64,000 bases of DNA, from positions 201,822,034 through 201,886,033 of the forward strand of contig NC_134456.1 in the NCBI RefSeq assembly GCF_047948215.1. The letters are read 5' to 3'. The notes beneath the pieces were generated by a model. It saw only the letters and a program-made list of their open reading frames with translations, had not been told where the DNA came from and ran no database searches. Position 1 is the first letter of the stretch. Every line of letters begins with the position of its first letter. Shown piece by piece: positions 11,350 through 23,700 of the stretch. Source of the stretch: Lycorma delicatula. Lineage: Eukaryota; Arthropoda; Insecta; Hemiptera; Fulgoridae. The position numbers and the translations under genes are program-made.

Positions 11350-12000
11350 TGTTTAGAAGAAGTACAGAAGTAATTTTGTGAACGTCAGTGAACTAATGCT
11401 CCACTGATAACAATTTCACACAGACGCCATTTTTTCTAGTAAAACCAAAAGCGAATGAATTGCGTGTGAGCTACAGAGCTGACGATAAAGTACAGTTAGT
11501 ATTAACAAGAAATTATTATTCTAATTAATAACATAAAGTCTAATCAATTTTTTATTTAATTTACAGCTTTTAGTTAATAGAAACTTTTCTTCTTAGAACA
11601 TGGCTTATTCCAGTCACCTTTTAATTTTGGCGTTTTTTTTTATATTATATTTATAACATTTTTTATTAATTTTAATGTATTAAAAAAGAGATATGATTTA
11701 AAAGATGAATTCAACAAGTAAATTCTCCCAAACGGCAACCAACAAAATTTTGGGGTTAGTTATTTCTAATTTCTATGTAATATCACGTTTTACACAATTC
11801 CCGCGAAAAATTTGCCATCACTAGCATTGCGGTTGTGTAGATTATAGGTGTTTGTTCTGAAATTCTTGTTTGGGTAATAATTGTTGCTAATTAAGATTAC
11901 GTTTGAAATTGTTATTTTGCAACTTATAAAAATATGTAAACTTGATTTTTGTTTATTTTTATGTGAAAGTTCTTTATCTTATATATACGCTATAGTTGTA
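11350..12000. promoter_or_regulatory. Probable shared divergent promoter of TOMM20 and WDHD1
   Basis: The TOMM20 start codon (minus strand) and the proposed first WDHD1 exon (plus strand) face away from each other across this stretch. There is no convincing TATA box in a fixed position for either gene, as is common for housekeeping genes. CpG dinucleotides are denser here than in the surrounding AT-rich DNA, and an E2F-type site lies at 11798-11808. Transcription start sites cannot be read from sequence alone. Confidence 0.55.
11798..11808. promoter_or_regulatory. E2F/DP-type binding site
   Basis: The sequence TTCCCGCGAAA is, on the other strand, TTTCGCGGGAA, a close match to the E2F consensus TTTSSCGC on both strands. 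It sits about 240 bases upstream of the proposed WDHD1 first-exon donor. Replication genes are commonly controlled by E2F, so regulation of WDHD1 is the simplest reading. Confidence 0.6.
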
Positions 12001-12045
12001 TAAAAAGACTGCAGCATTTGGTAAATGCGTATTGGCCACCCAGAG
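11900..12045 (+). other. WDHD1: Proposed non-coding first exon of WDHD1
   Basis: The translated first exon begins directly after a splice acceptor (AG at 14633-14634), only 15 bases before the ATG, so an upstream non-coding exon must exist. The best candidate ends at the donor CAGAG|GTAAGA at 12045/12046, downstream of the E2F-like site. The 5' boundary is a guess; cDNA data would settle it. Confidence 0.4.
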
Positions 12046-13260
12046 GTAAGATTTTTTTAATTATATAGTTTTATGCCCATATAAAGAATCATTTATACTG
12101 CAAGATATCTTATTTAAGTTCGTAGCTTTTATTTTTCATAAGACGTGACAGAACAAAAGCTCTTCAAGAGAAGCGTGTAACACTTATTTCAAAACAAAGT
12201 TAACTAATTTGTTTCAGAAGATATGAGACGTTAATATCAAAATCTAGCCACGTAACTGATAATGCACTTATTAATTAATGACTGCTCCAACATTTATAAT
12301 ACTTCTTCGAACTGGCTTCAGATGTTGCACACTATAAAAGCCTGTTTTATCTTTATTAATTGCCGTTAAAATTATGATGATATTTAGATTTGAGTAATGT
12401 AATAAATATTTTTAGCTTAAAAAATCCATTATATAGTTTATTAAAATCAGCATTTACTTAACGGATTTGTACCTTATGATTGAGTATTTACAGTATTTTT
12501 AAGCTAGTGTAATAATCTATGATGTGGCAGCTTGCACCTTTATTATTATACTACTTTTTGCTGATCAATTTGTATCATGAGTGGCTGTGCACACCTAATG
12601 TGAATTGTTATGTTTGATCTGTAGTTATTCCTTTTTATTTTCATGTTCCTTTTTTCTCGTAAGATTATTTGATCATTATTTCAGATCATCTCTTTTTTTG
12701 ACTTAAAATTGACTATAAAAGTAATTTTATAATGCAGTGAATGTACTGTATTGCTGATTGTGGTTCGTGTTATTCTTCTAGTGTTTATTGTTTGCCGAGC
12801 TTAACCTAATAATTTTAATCAACATTAGCTTACCAGAAATAGATTTGATTTTCAGAAAAACTTTGTATTAGTAAAGTAAAATGACATTTTTTCAGCCTGC
12901 TTTTGGGAAAAGCATACAGCAGGGATGGCAACCTACATTAGACTTCAAATACAACAAGAACACTTAAGACTTGAAACGAATTATTTCAAAATTTACAACC
13001 AGTAACAAAAACTTTATTTAATTATAACCTAGATTTAGCCGTTTTAGAATATAACGCTGTTTAAATCATGTGACTAGTATTCATGATTGAAGTGCAGGAA
13101 TTATCAGAATTATAAATCTTTTACATACTGACTTGTTATGAAAAAAATTATGAAAATTTATTAAATCAATATTCCAACCAATTTCTTAAATAATTATGTT
13201 AATCATTACAATAATTAACTCAAGTAATTGACTATTAGGAAATCAAAAACCCTTCTCTTT
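12046..13260. other. Probable WDHD1 5' intron, no recognisable content
   Basis: AT-rich sequence between the proposed non-coding exon and the hAT fossil. No open frame or repeat end was recognised on either strand. Confidence 0.4.
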
Positions 13261-13269
13261 GGGGGTCTT

Positions 13270-14115
13270 ACTTTAGGCATACCAGACATCCCATTTTGAC
13301 CAGGACTGTCCTGGTTTGGAGTTGTCCCAGCTATTTCGTAAAATTTTAAAAGTGTTGAACATAACAGAAGTAAAATTAGTGTAGTCTTTGGTAAAATGGC
13401 AATTTGGCAACTAAAATGTTTATTCTTACTCTCACTGTTGCCAGTCTAAATAGTTTGTTTCTAGATCTAAGTACTTTTAATGTTGCCTAGATGTTTTCCC
13501 GAAAGATTTATTGGATGTGGCCTAATGAATTTTATTTTTTCATCTAGTTGCTTTTGTAAATGATTTATTATAGCATGTAGCCTACAAGACATTTTTTAGA
13601 CATTTTGTTTCAATTAGAGTTGGCAACACTAGAACTTACACTGGCCACATCATTTTTGCACACGTCCTAGCTTAGTATTGTGAGTCAGCATTTGAAATTA
13701 TTTTGTACTGTACAATAAATTAATTTAATCTCCAAATTCCAAAAAGAAACATGTTTACTGATGAATGAAAAAAATGATTATTCATTTTTGAAAAACATTT
13801 CTGATCTTATTGACAAAGTGAAATGTGAATTGTGCTTTTCAGAATTTTCAGCAACTCCTGATGAATGTTCAAACTTTAAAAATCACTTGTGTGAAATATA
13901 AAGGAAGCCTAGTAGTAGCAGCAGGATCTTCCTCAAATATATTGTCATATTTTAAAGGTACCAATTTAAGTGACAAAGAGTAGTCATCTTTTGCATTTCA
14001 TGTTGCAATTCACAATCTCAGCTTTAAGTCGGCAGATTGTTCATCCAAATTGATTTCAAAGCTCTTTGAAAGAAAGATTAGATCAGCCAGAACGAAGTCT
14101 GAAGCTGTGATTGTT
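13270..14115 (+). pseudogene. 5' part of a BED-finger hAT-like transposase fossil (copy 1)
   Basis: Around 13764-13870 the plus strand encodes NDYSFLKNISDLIDKVKCELC followed by FSEFSATPDECSNFKNHL, a BED-type zinc-finger-like segment. From about 13955, LKGTNLSDK, AFHVAIHNLSFKSADCSSKLISKLF and SARTKSEAVIVNVI follow. The same blocks in the same order are found inverted at 26300-27970. The copy stops where a tRNA-like repeat begins near 14125, so it is 5'-only. Frames are broken. Confidence 0.65.
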
Positions 14116-14119
14116 AATG

Positions 14120-14215
14120 TGATTGAGCCACTGTTGTTTCAACAGTAGCGTCTTGGCCTGTCTTCCGGAGGTCCCGGGTTTGAATCCCAGTCAGGCATTT
14201 TTTCATAAAAAAAGT
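14120..14215 (+). mobile_element. tRNA-like short repeat, family B (copy 1)
   Basis: The segment AGTAGCGTCTTGGCCTGTC, then GGAGGTCCCGGGTTTGAATC, with the B-box-like GGTTTGAATCC, resembles a degraded tRNA-derived SINE head. It is followed by a T/A-rich tail. Related copies lie at about 21465-21545 and 41315-41395. It does not fold convincingly into a functional tRNA, so I do not call it a tRNA gene. Confidence 0.5.
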
Positions 14216-14649
14216 TGGTTATAGTTTTGAGAATTATGAAATATTCATAAAATTTTGAATTTTGGAAGTATAAATTGTGTGAATTTTTGGATTTGTATTT
14301 TTTTCAAATTAAGGTACTTGTTTTATTGTGTTTCTTTAATGTTTTTGATATTCAGAATAACTGCATTTGTCTTTTCAAAAAAGAAGATAGTTTGCTAACA
14401 CTGTCTAGAAAAGTTGATAGAAAAATTAAGAAATTGAATTAAAAGAAATTATAATAAACAACTGAAGTCTGTAATGCCCAACTGCTAAAGTGCCTGTGCA
14501 AACTGAACTGTGAGTCTTAAAACTTCCAGCTGGATCTGCTTTGGTCTCTTCAAGCAATAATCACCTAATAAATACCTTTGTGCTGTGTTTTAATATACTA
14601 AGAGTGTAATAAAAGGTTTACATTTTTGTTTCAGCCACTATATATTGCC

Positions 14650-14726
14650 ATGCCTTTCATTCTGAAGCCACTGAGATATGCTCATTCAGAAGGGCACACT
14701 AATGTTTGTTTCTCAGATGACGGCAA
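14650..14726 (+). CDS. WDHD1: WDHD1 coding exon 1
   Basis: The acceptor AG is at 14633-14634 and the exon begins at 14635. The ATG at 14650 starts MPFILKPLRYAHSEGHTNVC, the first WD40 strand region. The donor is GTATGT at 14727. The exon ends after two bases of a Lys codon (AA), completed by the first base of exon 2. Confidence 0.92.
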
Positions 14727-17700
14727 GTATGTGTTAATCAGTATTACTGTATTTTTGTGAAGAATGTACGAGGGAAATTCAATAATTAAAGTAACAAATT
14801 GATATAGGAAAAACTGTGTATTTTACAAAATGAGACTTACCACTTCTCAACCTAATCCCATCAATATTAATACACTTGTCCCAACAATGAACTAGTTTTT
14901 TTACACCTGATTGCAAAGAAGTCTTTATCTTGTTGTTTGAGTCACTTTCCCACAAATTCTTTGACCTCCTTGTCGCTGAACTTTTTTTCCACATAATGCC
15001 TCCTTTGAATGGACCAAATAAATGAAAATCCGAGGGAGCCAAATGTGAACTGTAGGGAGGATGTGGTAGTATAGATTTTCCAATGGTTTCTTGGGTCAGC
15101 TGGGTGGTGTGTGGTTGAGCATTGTCGTGTAGCAATATCATGCCTTTTCAACGAATCCACGACATTTTTCTCTCATTGCTGGCTTTACTTTTTTCATTAG
15201 CATGTCTGAGTAGTAGAAACTGTTTATTGTACGCTGATTTTCCAAATAATCATGAAAGATGACAGCTTGGGCATCCCAAAAGACTGTCAACATGACTTTT
15301 TCCACTGAATTTCTTTCAGACAGGTGAGCTGGTGTCATTCCATTCCATGCTTTGCCTTTTAAACTGTGGTTCAAAATTGTGGACCCAAGTTTCATCACTC
15401 GTTAAAATCTTGTTTAGAAAGGGTCACCTTCCCTTTCATAGCGTTCTTTCAAATCTGTACACACTTTGAGTTTTGTTTCCTTGTGTTGTTGCATTAACTC
15501 TTTCGGGACCCACCTTGCACTTGTTTTGCTGTACTTGAGCTTGTTACTGATAACATTATGAACTGTGCCAACACTTACTGCAACTGTTTTTTCTATATGT
15601 TCAACTGTAATACGTTGGTCTTCATGAATAATATCGTCAATGTAGGTTTCAAGCAAAGGAGTTGACACTTCAATTAGCCGGCCAGGACGTTACTTGTCAG
15701 TCACCAAGGTTTATTGTTTTTGAACTGTTCTACCTACTTATAAAAAATTTCTGCTGTTCATACAACTTTCACCATACTGTAAAATCATTTGAGAAAAGAT
15801 TTTAGCCGGTACTCACCTTCAGAAATCAAAAAACTGAACATTGTTCAACTAATGTGGAAACTTCAAGCGGAAACGCTATTGTTAAATGCAGTATTGAGAT
15901 TATAAACAAAACAATTTTTATCCGTCAGCTGTTCTCAGTTATCCCAGTAATGCCAACCTAAAGTCATGAAAGTACAAAACTTGTACAAACTGTTTTCATT
16001 TCTAGATCAATTTGTCTCTTTAATTATTGAATGTCCCCCTTAATTATTAAATCAAAATTAGATGACTATTCAAAGAATGTTTGTTATTTATGTATGTCTC
16101 TGTCTGTATATACCATATATTTTTTTTCCAATACATTCCTGTATATTATAGTGTGCATTATACTTAAAAATGTTCGTTTTTTAGTATGCCATGATCATGT
16201 TATATTTACGTATTTTGTCAGTTTCATCACGTATGCTGTGGAACAATGATTATTTGAATACTCAAAACACTCAGAAATTTCTTATATACAGATGACCATT
16301 TTTAATTTATTAACACCTTTAAGGGCTACCTTAAGGATTGGGAGGCCTAGCTGTGGGCCACAGGGCACATTCTAAGATGACAGATAGAAGAGTGGCCATG
16401 AGATATAAAGGTTAGTTGTGAATAATGGTTTTACCAATTAAGCATTTATGGATGGATGGTGGCAGGTTCCTAGTTGTGACGTTTAGTGAAAGACACACTG
16501 TACACCTATAAGATGCCATAAGGTTGAAAGGAAACTGTAACTGAGCTTAGATCTGCTGGATCCCTAGTCATATTGGAATTTCAGGCAATGAGTGTGCTAA
16601 TCATGCTGCAAAAGAGGCTTGTTTGCAGCCTCCTTTCACTAATCACGTTTTTTCAGATGATCTTGTCTGTTTTCTGAAGAGTGTGGTTCGTGATGAATGG
16701 CTGACTGAATGGAATGCTATCATCAACAATAAACTTCATTCAGTTAAGGACACTGTCACCATAGAGCTTTGCATGCCGGAATAATCAAGAGGATGTTATA
16801 ATTTGTTGTTTTTGAATAGGACACACTAAACATACTCGTGAACACCTAATGACTCAGACCAATGCACCTGTTTGTGTTTCACTGCAACAGCCAACTAACG
16901 TTACACCACATCCTTGTGGTCTATGTGTGTTAAGTGGCAGGAATTTAAATTAGGAGCTAACGTTGGAGATATCCTAGGAAACAATATGATGATATCAAAT
17001 ATCTTGTTGTTTCTTAAGGCTGTGCATCTATATTCGAATATTTAATAATTATTTAATGTATTTATATTGGTTTCTTTTTTTTTACTATTTTTCCTGTTAC
17101 TTGCATTTTGTTTGTTAATTTTATTTTTTATATTACTGTTATTTTGTGTACATATCCTTGATATTTAGTGTTTATTGTTGTAGCATTAGTTTGTTTATTG
17201 TAGAAGCAGTGCTTTCAAGCACTAATGACAAGCCCTTTGTGTGTGCCAAAAAAAAAAAAAAAAAAAAACAGCTCTGAGAAGTGGATGACATTTATGTATT
17301 TCTGTTGTAGTGTGGACAGGAAAGGGCTAAGTCAGGAGTCTATAAAAATAAGATTTTTTTAAAATTCATGTTGATGTTGGAAAGTATTAGGACACTTTGT
17401 GGTAATAATTGGTCTATATTCTCTAAATAATGATAGGGTTAAAAGGGTGAAAGAGGTTTTTGAAACAGCATTATGTAATATTTTGAATCAAATTCCTAGC
17501 AGACAGGAGGTGATATTGGTGGGAGCTAATGCTAGAGAAGGATGGAAAAAGAAAGTTTGATTGTTAGGTGGGATGGAGAAGTAGTGAAGATTGTAATGGA
17601 GAATGATTAATTAGTGTTTTTGAAGAATATAGGTTGACAAACTCATTCTTTGCCCATACGTTTATATAGCTTAAGATGGTCAGAGTCTGAAATCAATAAT

Positions 17701-20700
17701 GTATTATTTTATTGTTGAACAAATTTGAAGACTGGTTTTATAGGATGTAATATATATTAAAATCGCCATGGCTGGTATTAATTAAAAAACAAGCATGTTG
17801 TTTTTATTCACCTTGTTTTTTTTAGTAGTTACAAGAAATTTGTTAAAACCAACTTTATAATAAGTTTAGTTGAAACTACTTTTTCTATGCACACAAAACT
17901 TAGTAGTTACTTCAAAATACTCTAGTATTGGCAACTACTACTTTTTATTCACTTCACCCAGTGTTTTTAATCTTAAGTTGTTGCTAGAATAAAACACAAG
18001 TAGGGCAAGAAATTTATTGCTTTAATAGACTTAAAAATGGCACATGACAGTGTTGCCATAAATAATATGTGGAAGTTGGAGTAATTTCCATTTAAAGGAA
18101 ATTAATCCAATTTGAAAATATGACCTTGCTGTATGCAGCCTGAATTTATGTGAGGAAAACTCAGCACGAATAAAATAGGAAGGGACTAGTTTGACAGAAG
18201 AGCGATTGATTAATTTTTACATCGGGTGGTGAATTTTTAATTGTTTCTTGAGGCAGTGATGTAAAGATGGCTTTGGAAATGTGAAAGAATGTGTGTAATG
18301 GCGAGAGATAAAATTATCTTTACCATGTATTTTGCTATGATCAGATCATAGTGGTGGAGAATTAGTATGAATATAAATTTTAATAAATTGAATATATAGA
18401 TGTTAAGAAAGAAGAGGGGGTTGATCTGAATCTGAGAAAGGAAGTCATACCAGGTGGGAATAAAGCAAAAGTATTTAGGGCTGTTGTTTAATAAAGAAGG
18501 GAACAGTTGTGATGGAGTTACAAATTGCATAACTAAAGGAAGGATATTTGTTAGAGCCTTAAATTCTATTTGGTAGGATAACAGGATCATAAGAGGTATG
18601 GAGAAAATATTTTATTGCACCATGGTTTAGAGTGTAATGCTGTGTGGAGCAGAAACGTAAGATGTGAGTGAATAAGGGGGTCAAATCAAAATTATGGCAA
18701 CATAGATGTATGAGAAGAACTAGATTGGACAGAATTAAGAAAGGGTATGTGTACAGAGAGAGACATTATGGATTATGTCCAGCTGAGACAGTTGAGGTGA
18801 TTTGGCTATGTGATTAGAGTGGATGGATCAAGGCTTCCTAAGAGGGTTTTGGAATGGTACCCATGAGGAAAAAAAATGATGTCCTGGAAGAATGAAGTGG
18901 AAGAGGTAATAAAGGGAAGAAATGTGGGTGTGGAGAAGTGGCATCAGCTGTGGAAGTTCACTATAAATTAAAACATAATTTTTTTCAAAACATCATCTTA
19001 TTTACATAGTTTTGTTACTTTTTAACAAATTCAGTATGCGCAGAATTTTTAAGTAATTTATTGTAGATATCTCACCAGATTATGCAAATGATTTTACTTT
19101 ATTACATTGTTTGAATAGGTTGGAAATCATTTAGGTTTTACAGAAGGACCATAAGATTTTATTCTAATTTCATAACATTAGTTGCATGTTATTTCATAGT
19201 TGATAATTAACCAGCATTAATTTATTCTTACATGAGCTGTCTTGATGATCCTATTAAGCTCTAGTTGTAAAATGATTGCAGTCCAATTTTTATAGTGTGT
19301 ATTTGAATTATTTTTCACAATGTAAGATTTTAATCACAAAAATCTTCAAATGACACGTATATTTATTTTTGCAATAGATAATGAAAATGAATTTTCTCTT
19401 AACTTGTATGCCGGTTTTTATTCATTTCATGATATTTGCAGCCAATCTTAATAATGTTTGTTTAATGAAATCTCTCTTTTACAGTTTCTTTTCAATTTGT
19501 CAATTATATGAGGATTGTTCTGAAAAATTACACTTTTCAATATACTCAAAGAACTGAAATGTAGCATTATGCAGTCTGAAAATTGTAGTGGTCGCAAGTT
19601 TTTTGAGATCAAGCAACGTCCAAAACATTTTTCATTTAAAAATAAAAAATAAAATTCTTATCAGTTTTGTTTCTAGTGTGACATGATAAATCTCACATTG
19701 TTAATTTTTTTAAAAAAGATTAAATAAATAATCTATTAATTCTGACAGATTAGCACATCATTCACCGATCTTATACGTGTTTCATGATTGCTCATGAATA
19801 TGAGGTGACTTTTACCACTTCATACTCTGCTACTTGAGTGTTTACTTGGAGCCATACAGATGAAGTCAAGCCTTGTTGCTGAACAAATTCATCCCTCAAT
19901 TTCATTTTCATTATAAGATTGAATAGACTGATGTTATTAAATATTGTCCATGATCTGGTTCCTTTAAGTTCTTTAGATATTGTAACAGTACTTTAATGAG
20001 GTTGCATGTTTAACTTTTTTCTTACGGATGAAAGTAGTAGGTATTGACTAAGAAAAAAGAGGTACTGTCTTATTTGTTAGGTTTCTTGTAGATTTTTTGG
20101 ATGAGTTAAACATTTTTTACATCCTCAACAATTTTTGTGGTTAAAAGTAATGGTCTTCTTGGTCCGTTATGATTCTGAACGCTTTCATACAAAATTTGTT
20201 TACCAAACATGGTATTTACTATGTATATCTGCAGACTGGGAAAATTTCAACTGAAACTTGCCTTTCATATGTTTGATTAGATTTCATCAAAAAAGTCTTA
20301 ATAATAAACACATAATTTCCTTGAAAAATACCACTTGATACAACACAAATTAATAGATAATCAAATGCCATAACAAGGTTATTTCAAATAAAATATGTAC
20401 CTTTCAAAACAGTTTTACCATGTGACAAATCGAATAATGTAAAATATACTCATGCATCACTTTTACTCCATCAATCTAAGGGATGCATCTTTTTTATAAA
20501 AACCTGTTAGTTCTATATCAGTATTATTTTTTTTTCTTCTTTGATAGGAAGAATTTAATATTTTGTTAAAATGTAGGATTTTGTAATAGAGAAGGTTTTT
20601 CTTTTGTATTAGTTTGTTGTAAACTATTACAAGCCTTCAAAAAGCAGAATAATCAGTTGTGAAATTCATAATGTGTTTTGAAGATTAATTTTTTAATTAT

Positions 20701-23700
20701 TTTTATGGATTTTTAAATAACTTTTTTCTCTGTTGGGAAATTAAAAAAAATCTAAATTCTTTTAATATTTATATGTATGTTACTGTATTGTTTTTATTGA
20801 TAAAACTTATGGAAGTTTTTTAATTAGCATATACTAAATAAAAATTCTTCCTTACTGAATGCTGAAAGTGGATAATGTTCTGTTTTCACGGAAAGAGGTA
20901 CATAATTAATTGTTGCTTTATTATCAGTCTGTCTTAGTCTTCTCTATAGCTGTGCTGCAAGTAAAGCACCTGAGTTACAGTTGACACTGATCAGAAGTGC
21001 TTTCTCTAAGAATAATGGTGTTCTCTGTGCAACAGTCGACTGGAACAGAATGACATCAGTTGTAGGGCTGAATTTTGTGGATTTCAGAGATGTGGTTATG
21101 CTAATGTGTAATAATATATTTGGCTCGGTGTACTTGTTATTCTTGGAAAGACTGTAGTATTTTGTGTCTCGTGCCAGGTTTGGTAGCACTCAACATATAT
21201 AAAATTAAAATGTTTCAGGTTTATTGTTACCTGTGGTAGTGAAGGAGATATCAGAATCTGGAAAGGTTTTGAAGATGAGGAACCAGTTGATAAATGTGTT
21301 GGTGATAAAGCATATGCTGTTATTGTTAAGGTATTTTATTTCTGATATGAGACAGTTATTTAGAAAATTATTCTCATCAAATTTTGCATTCAAGTTGATA
21401 TTATTTTTTTATATGTGTTTTTATAACAACAAAAATTATAGTATTGGATTTTAATTTTACTTACCTTCATGAAAGAGCGGTAGCATCTCAGACTTTCATC
21501 TTAAAGTCCTGAGTTTAATTTTTGGCCAAGCTTGGTATTTTTTGTATGTTACAAAATGCTCACACTATTCCCTCACAGAAGTTTCAAACTTTTGTGGTAA
21601 ACATATAAATAATGGTAGATAAGAAAAATAAATAATTCGCCTGAGGAATTTCATTAAAAATTGGTTTTGGAATTTATTTTGAAGTAAATATCTAGGTCCA
21701 AACAATGTAGCTTATATTGGTAAAATTTAACAAAAATTCGGAATGTGTATTAATTTACCTTAACTTGCACATTAAGTAAAATGTAATTTAGGTGGGATCA
21801 AAATTAAGTGCTAAATTTATATTTCATTTGAAGTAAAATTATGTATGTTTTTTTATTAATGAATTCATAATTCCCTTATATATTAAAAACAACCAGAATT
21901 AATAATGTATCCATAAAAAGTGACCAAAGTCCTAGTATTGTTTTTTTGACATGCTACAGGGTGTCCCATATAAAACGCAACCCAACCTTATATTGGTAGG
22001 TACTGAAATAATAAAAAGGCATGTGTAAATGTAAATGTAATTTTTATTATTACCATCCATTACCTGTATTATTACATACATTACATTTAGAGTAAATGTT
22101 GGAAGTGGCCGCCATCTTCTTGAATACAAGCTTCAATTCTTTTTACAGCGTTTCTTGCAACTTTTTTCAAAGTTTGTGGCTGGATATTTAATACAGCTTG
22201 TTCAATATTGACTTTCAATTGTTCAAGTGTTCGTAGTTTATTGCTGTAGGCTTTTTCTTTGAGGTAACCCCATAGGAAAAAATCCGCCACAGTCAAATCT
22301 GGAGATCTTGGTGGCCACAAGCCTCAACCGATAAAATTATCAACGAAATCAGAAGTTGAACCTGCGTAGTGCGATGTCGCACCGTCATGTTGTAGCCAGC
22401 GGTGTCTGTCTTCCTCTTCAGAAGTGCAATGAACTGAAATAAAATATCCTGATATCGTTCTGCATTAATGGTGTACTCGAAAAAAATAGGACCGATTATT
22501 TTCTTCCGCGATATCAAGCACCACATGCCCAACTTCTGCGGGTGTAATTGTTTTTCGTGATAAACATGGGGATTTTCAGCACTCCAAATTCTACTGTTTT
22601 GGCTGTTTACGTAGCCATCCAAATGAAACCGTGCTTCATCTGTGAAAAATAACGAATCCATAACATTAATTCCCTCACGCAGAAATCGAAGGAACCATTG
22701 ACAATATTGTAGCCGTTTTTCTTTGTCGGGCTCAAGAAGTTGATGAACCGTTTGAATGCGATAAGGTCGTAATTGTAATCGTTTGGTCGCCCGATGAACA
22801 GTTGATTTAGACAAATTAATTTCAGCAAACAAACATCTGATCGATTTATTTTGCGAGGCGAGTAATCGGTCTTTGATTTCAGTGACTGTATCTGTATTCA
22901 ACACTGACGCAGATCTTTCGTGTTCCTTGTTATTAACAGAACCAGTCTCTAAATTTTGCAACTAACCTTAATACTGATGTTTTGTTAGGAGCCGGTTTAT
23001 CTGGGTACTTATGGCGAAACAAATCTTGCACTCCGACCACTGATTTTGTACTGAAGTACGACTCAACAATGAAACACGTTCATCTAGCGAAAACACCATC
23101 TTGTCTCTAGCAATACACTGAACGTTATGATTGCATTGTTGTTACTATCGGTAGTGTTCTACTGCGTCGCCGTGATGTTCAGATGTTGGACGAGTCCATT
23201 TCAGTAACGAGTAGGGAAGTAAGCTTGACTTTTGAAATTTCATGGATGAGTGATTGATGGGTTGCGTTGTATACAGGACACCCTGTAGTTGCAAAGTGAG
23301 GTGAGTCTGGAACAGTATGATGAGCAGTAACAGCAGCAATAATTTTTATATATTGAAAGCTAATGGCTTCCACAAAATTTTCTGTTTCCGTCAGATTCAA
23401 AAAAAAAATTCATGTGAAAAACTAGGAAAGGGTATTTTTGTCATTTCTTTCCAAACTGTGAGAATTTAAAAGTAGTACATGTATTTTTAAAAGTATGTCT
23501 TCTCAATAACAAAATTGTAGACTTTTTTTTTAGAAAAATTAGTTTTGTAGATCAGCATTCAGTGAAGTGAGTTTATGTGCAGGCAGGCTAGAAATAAAAG
23601 CATTTAAAAGGTTGTTTGCATTGTCAAAGAGAGTTGTGTAAGTTTTAAAAATATTGTTTTGTATGAGGAAGTTGATAAAGTTGTAAAGAAGAATATAGCC

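Noticed and set aside
14130..14205. Possible tRNA gene
   Set aside because: A B-box-like segment is present, but the acceptor and anticodon arms do not pair convincingly and similar decayed copies occur elsewhere; a tRNA-derived repeat is more likely.
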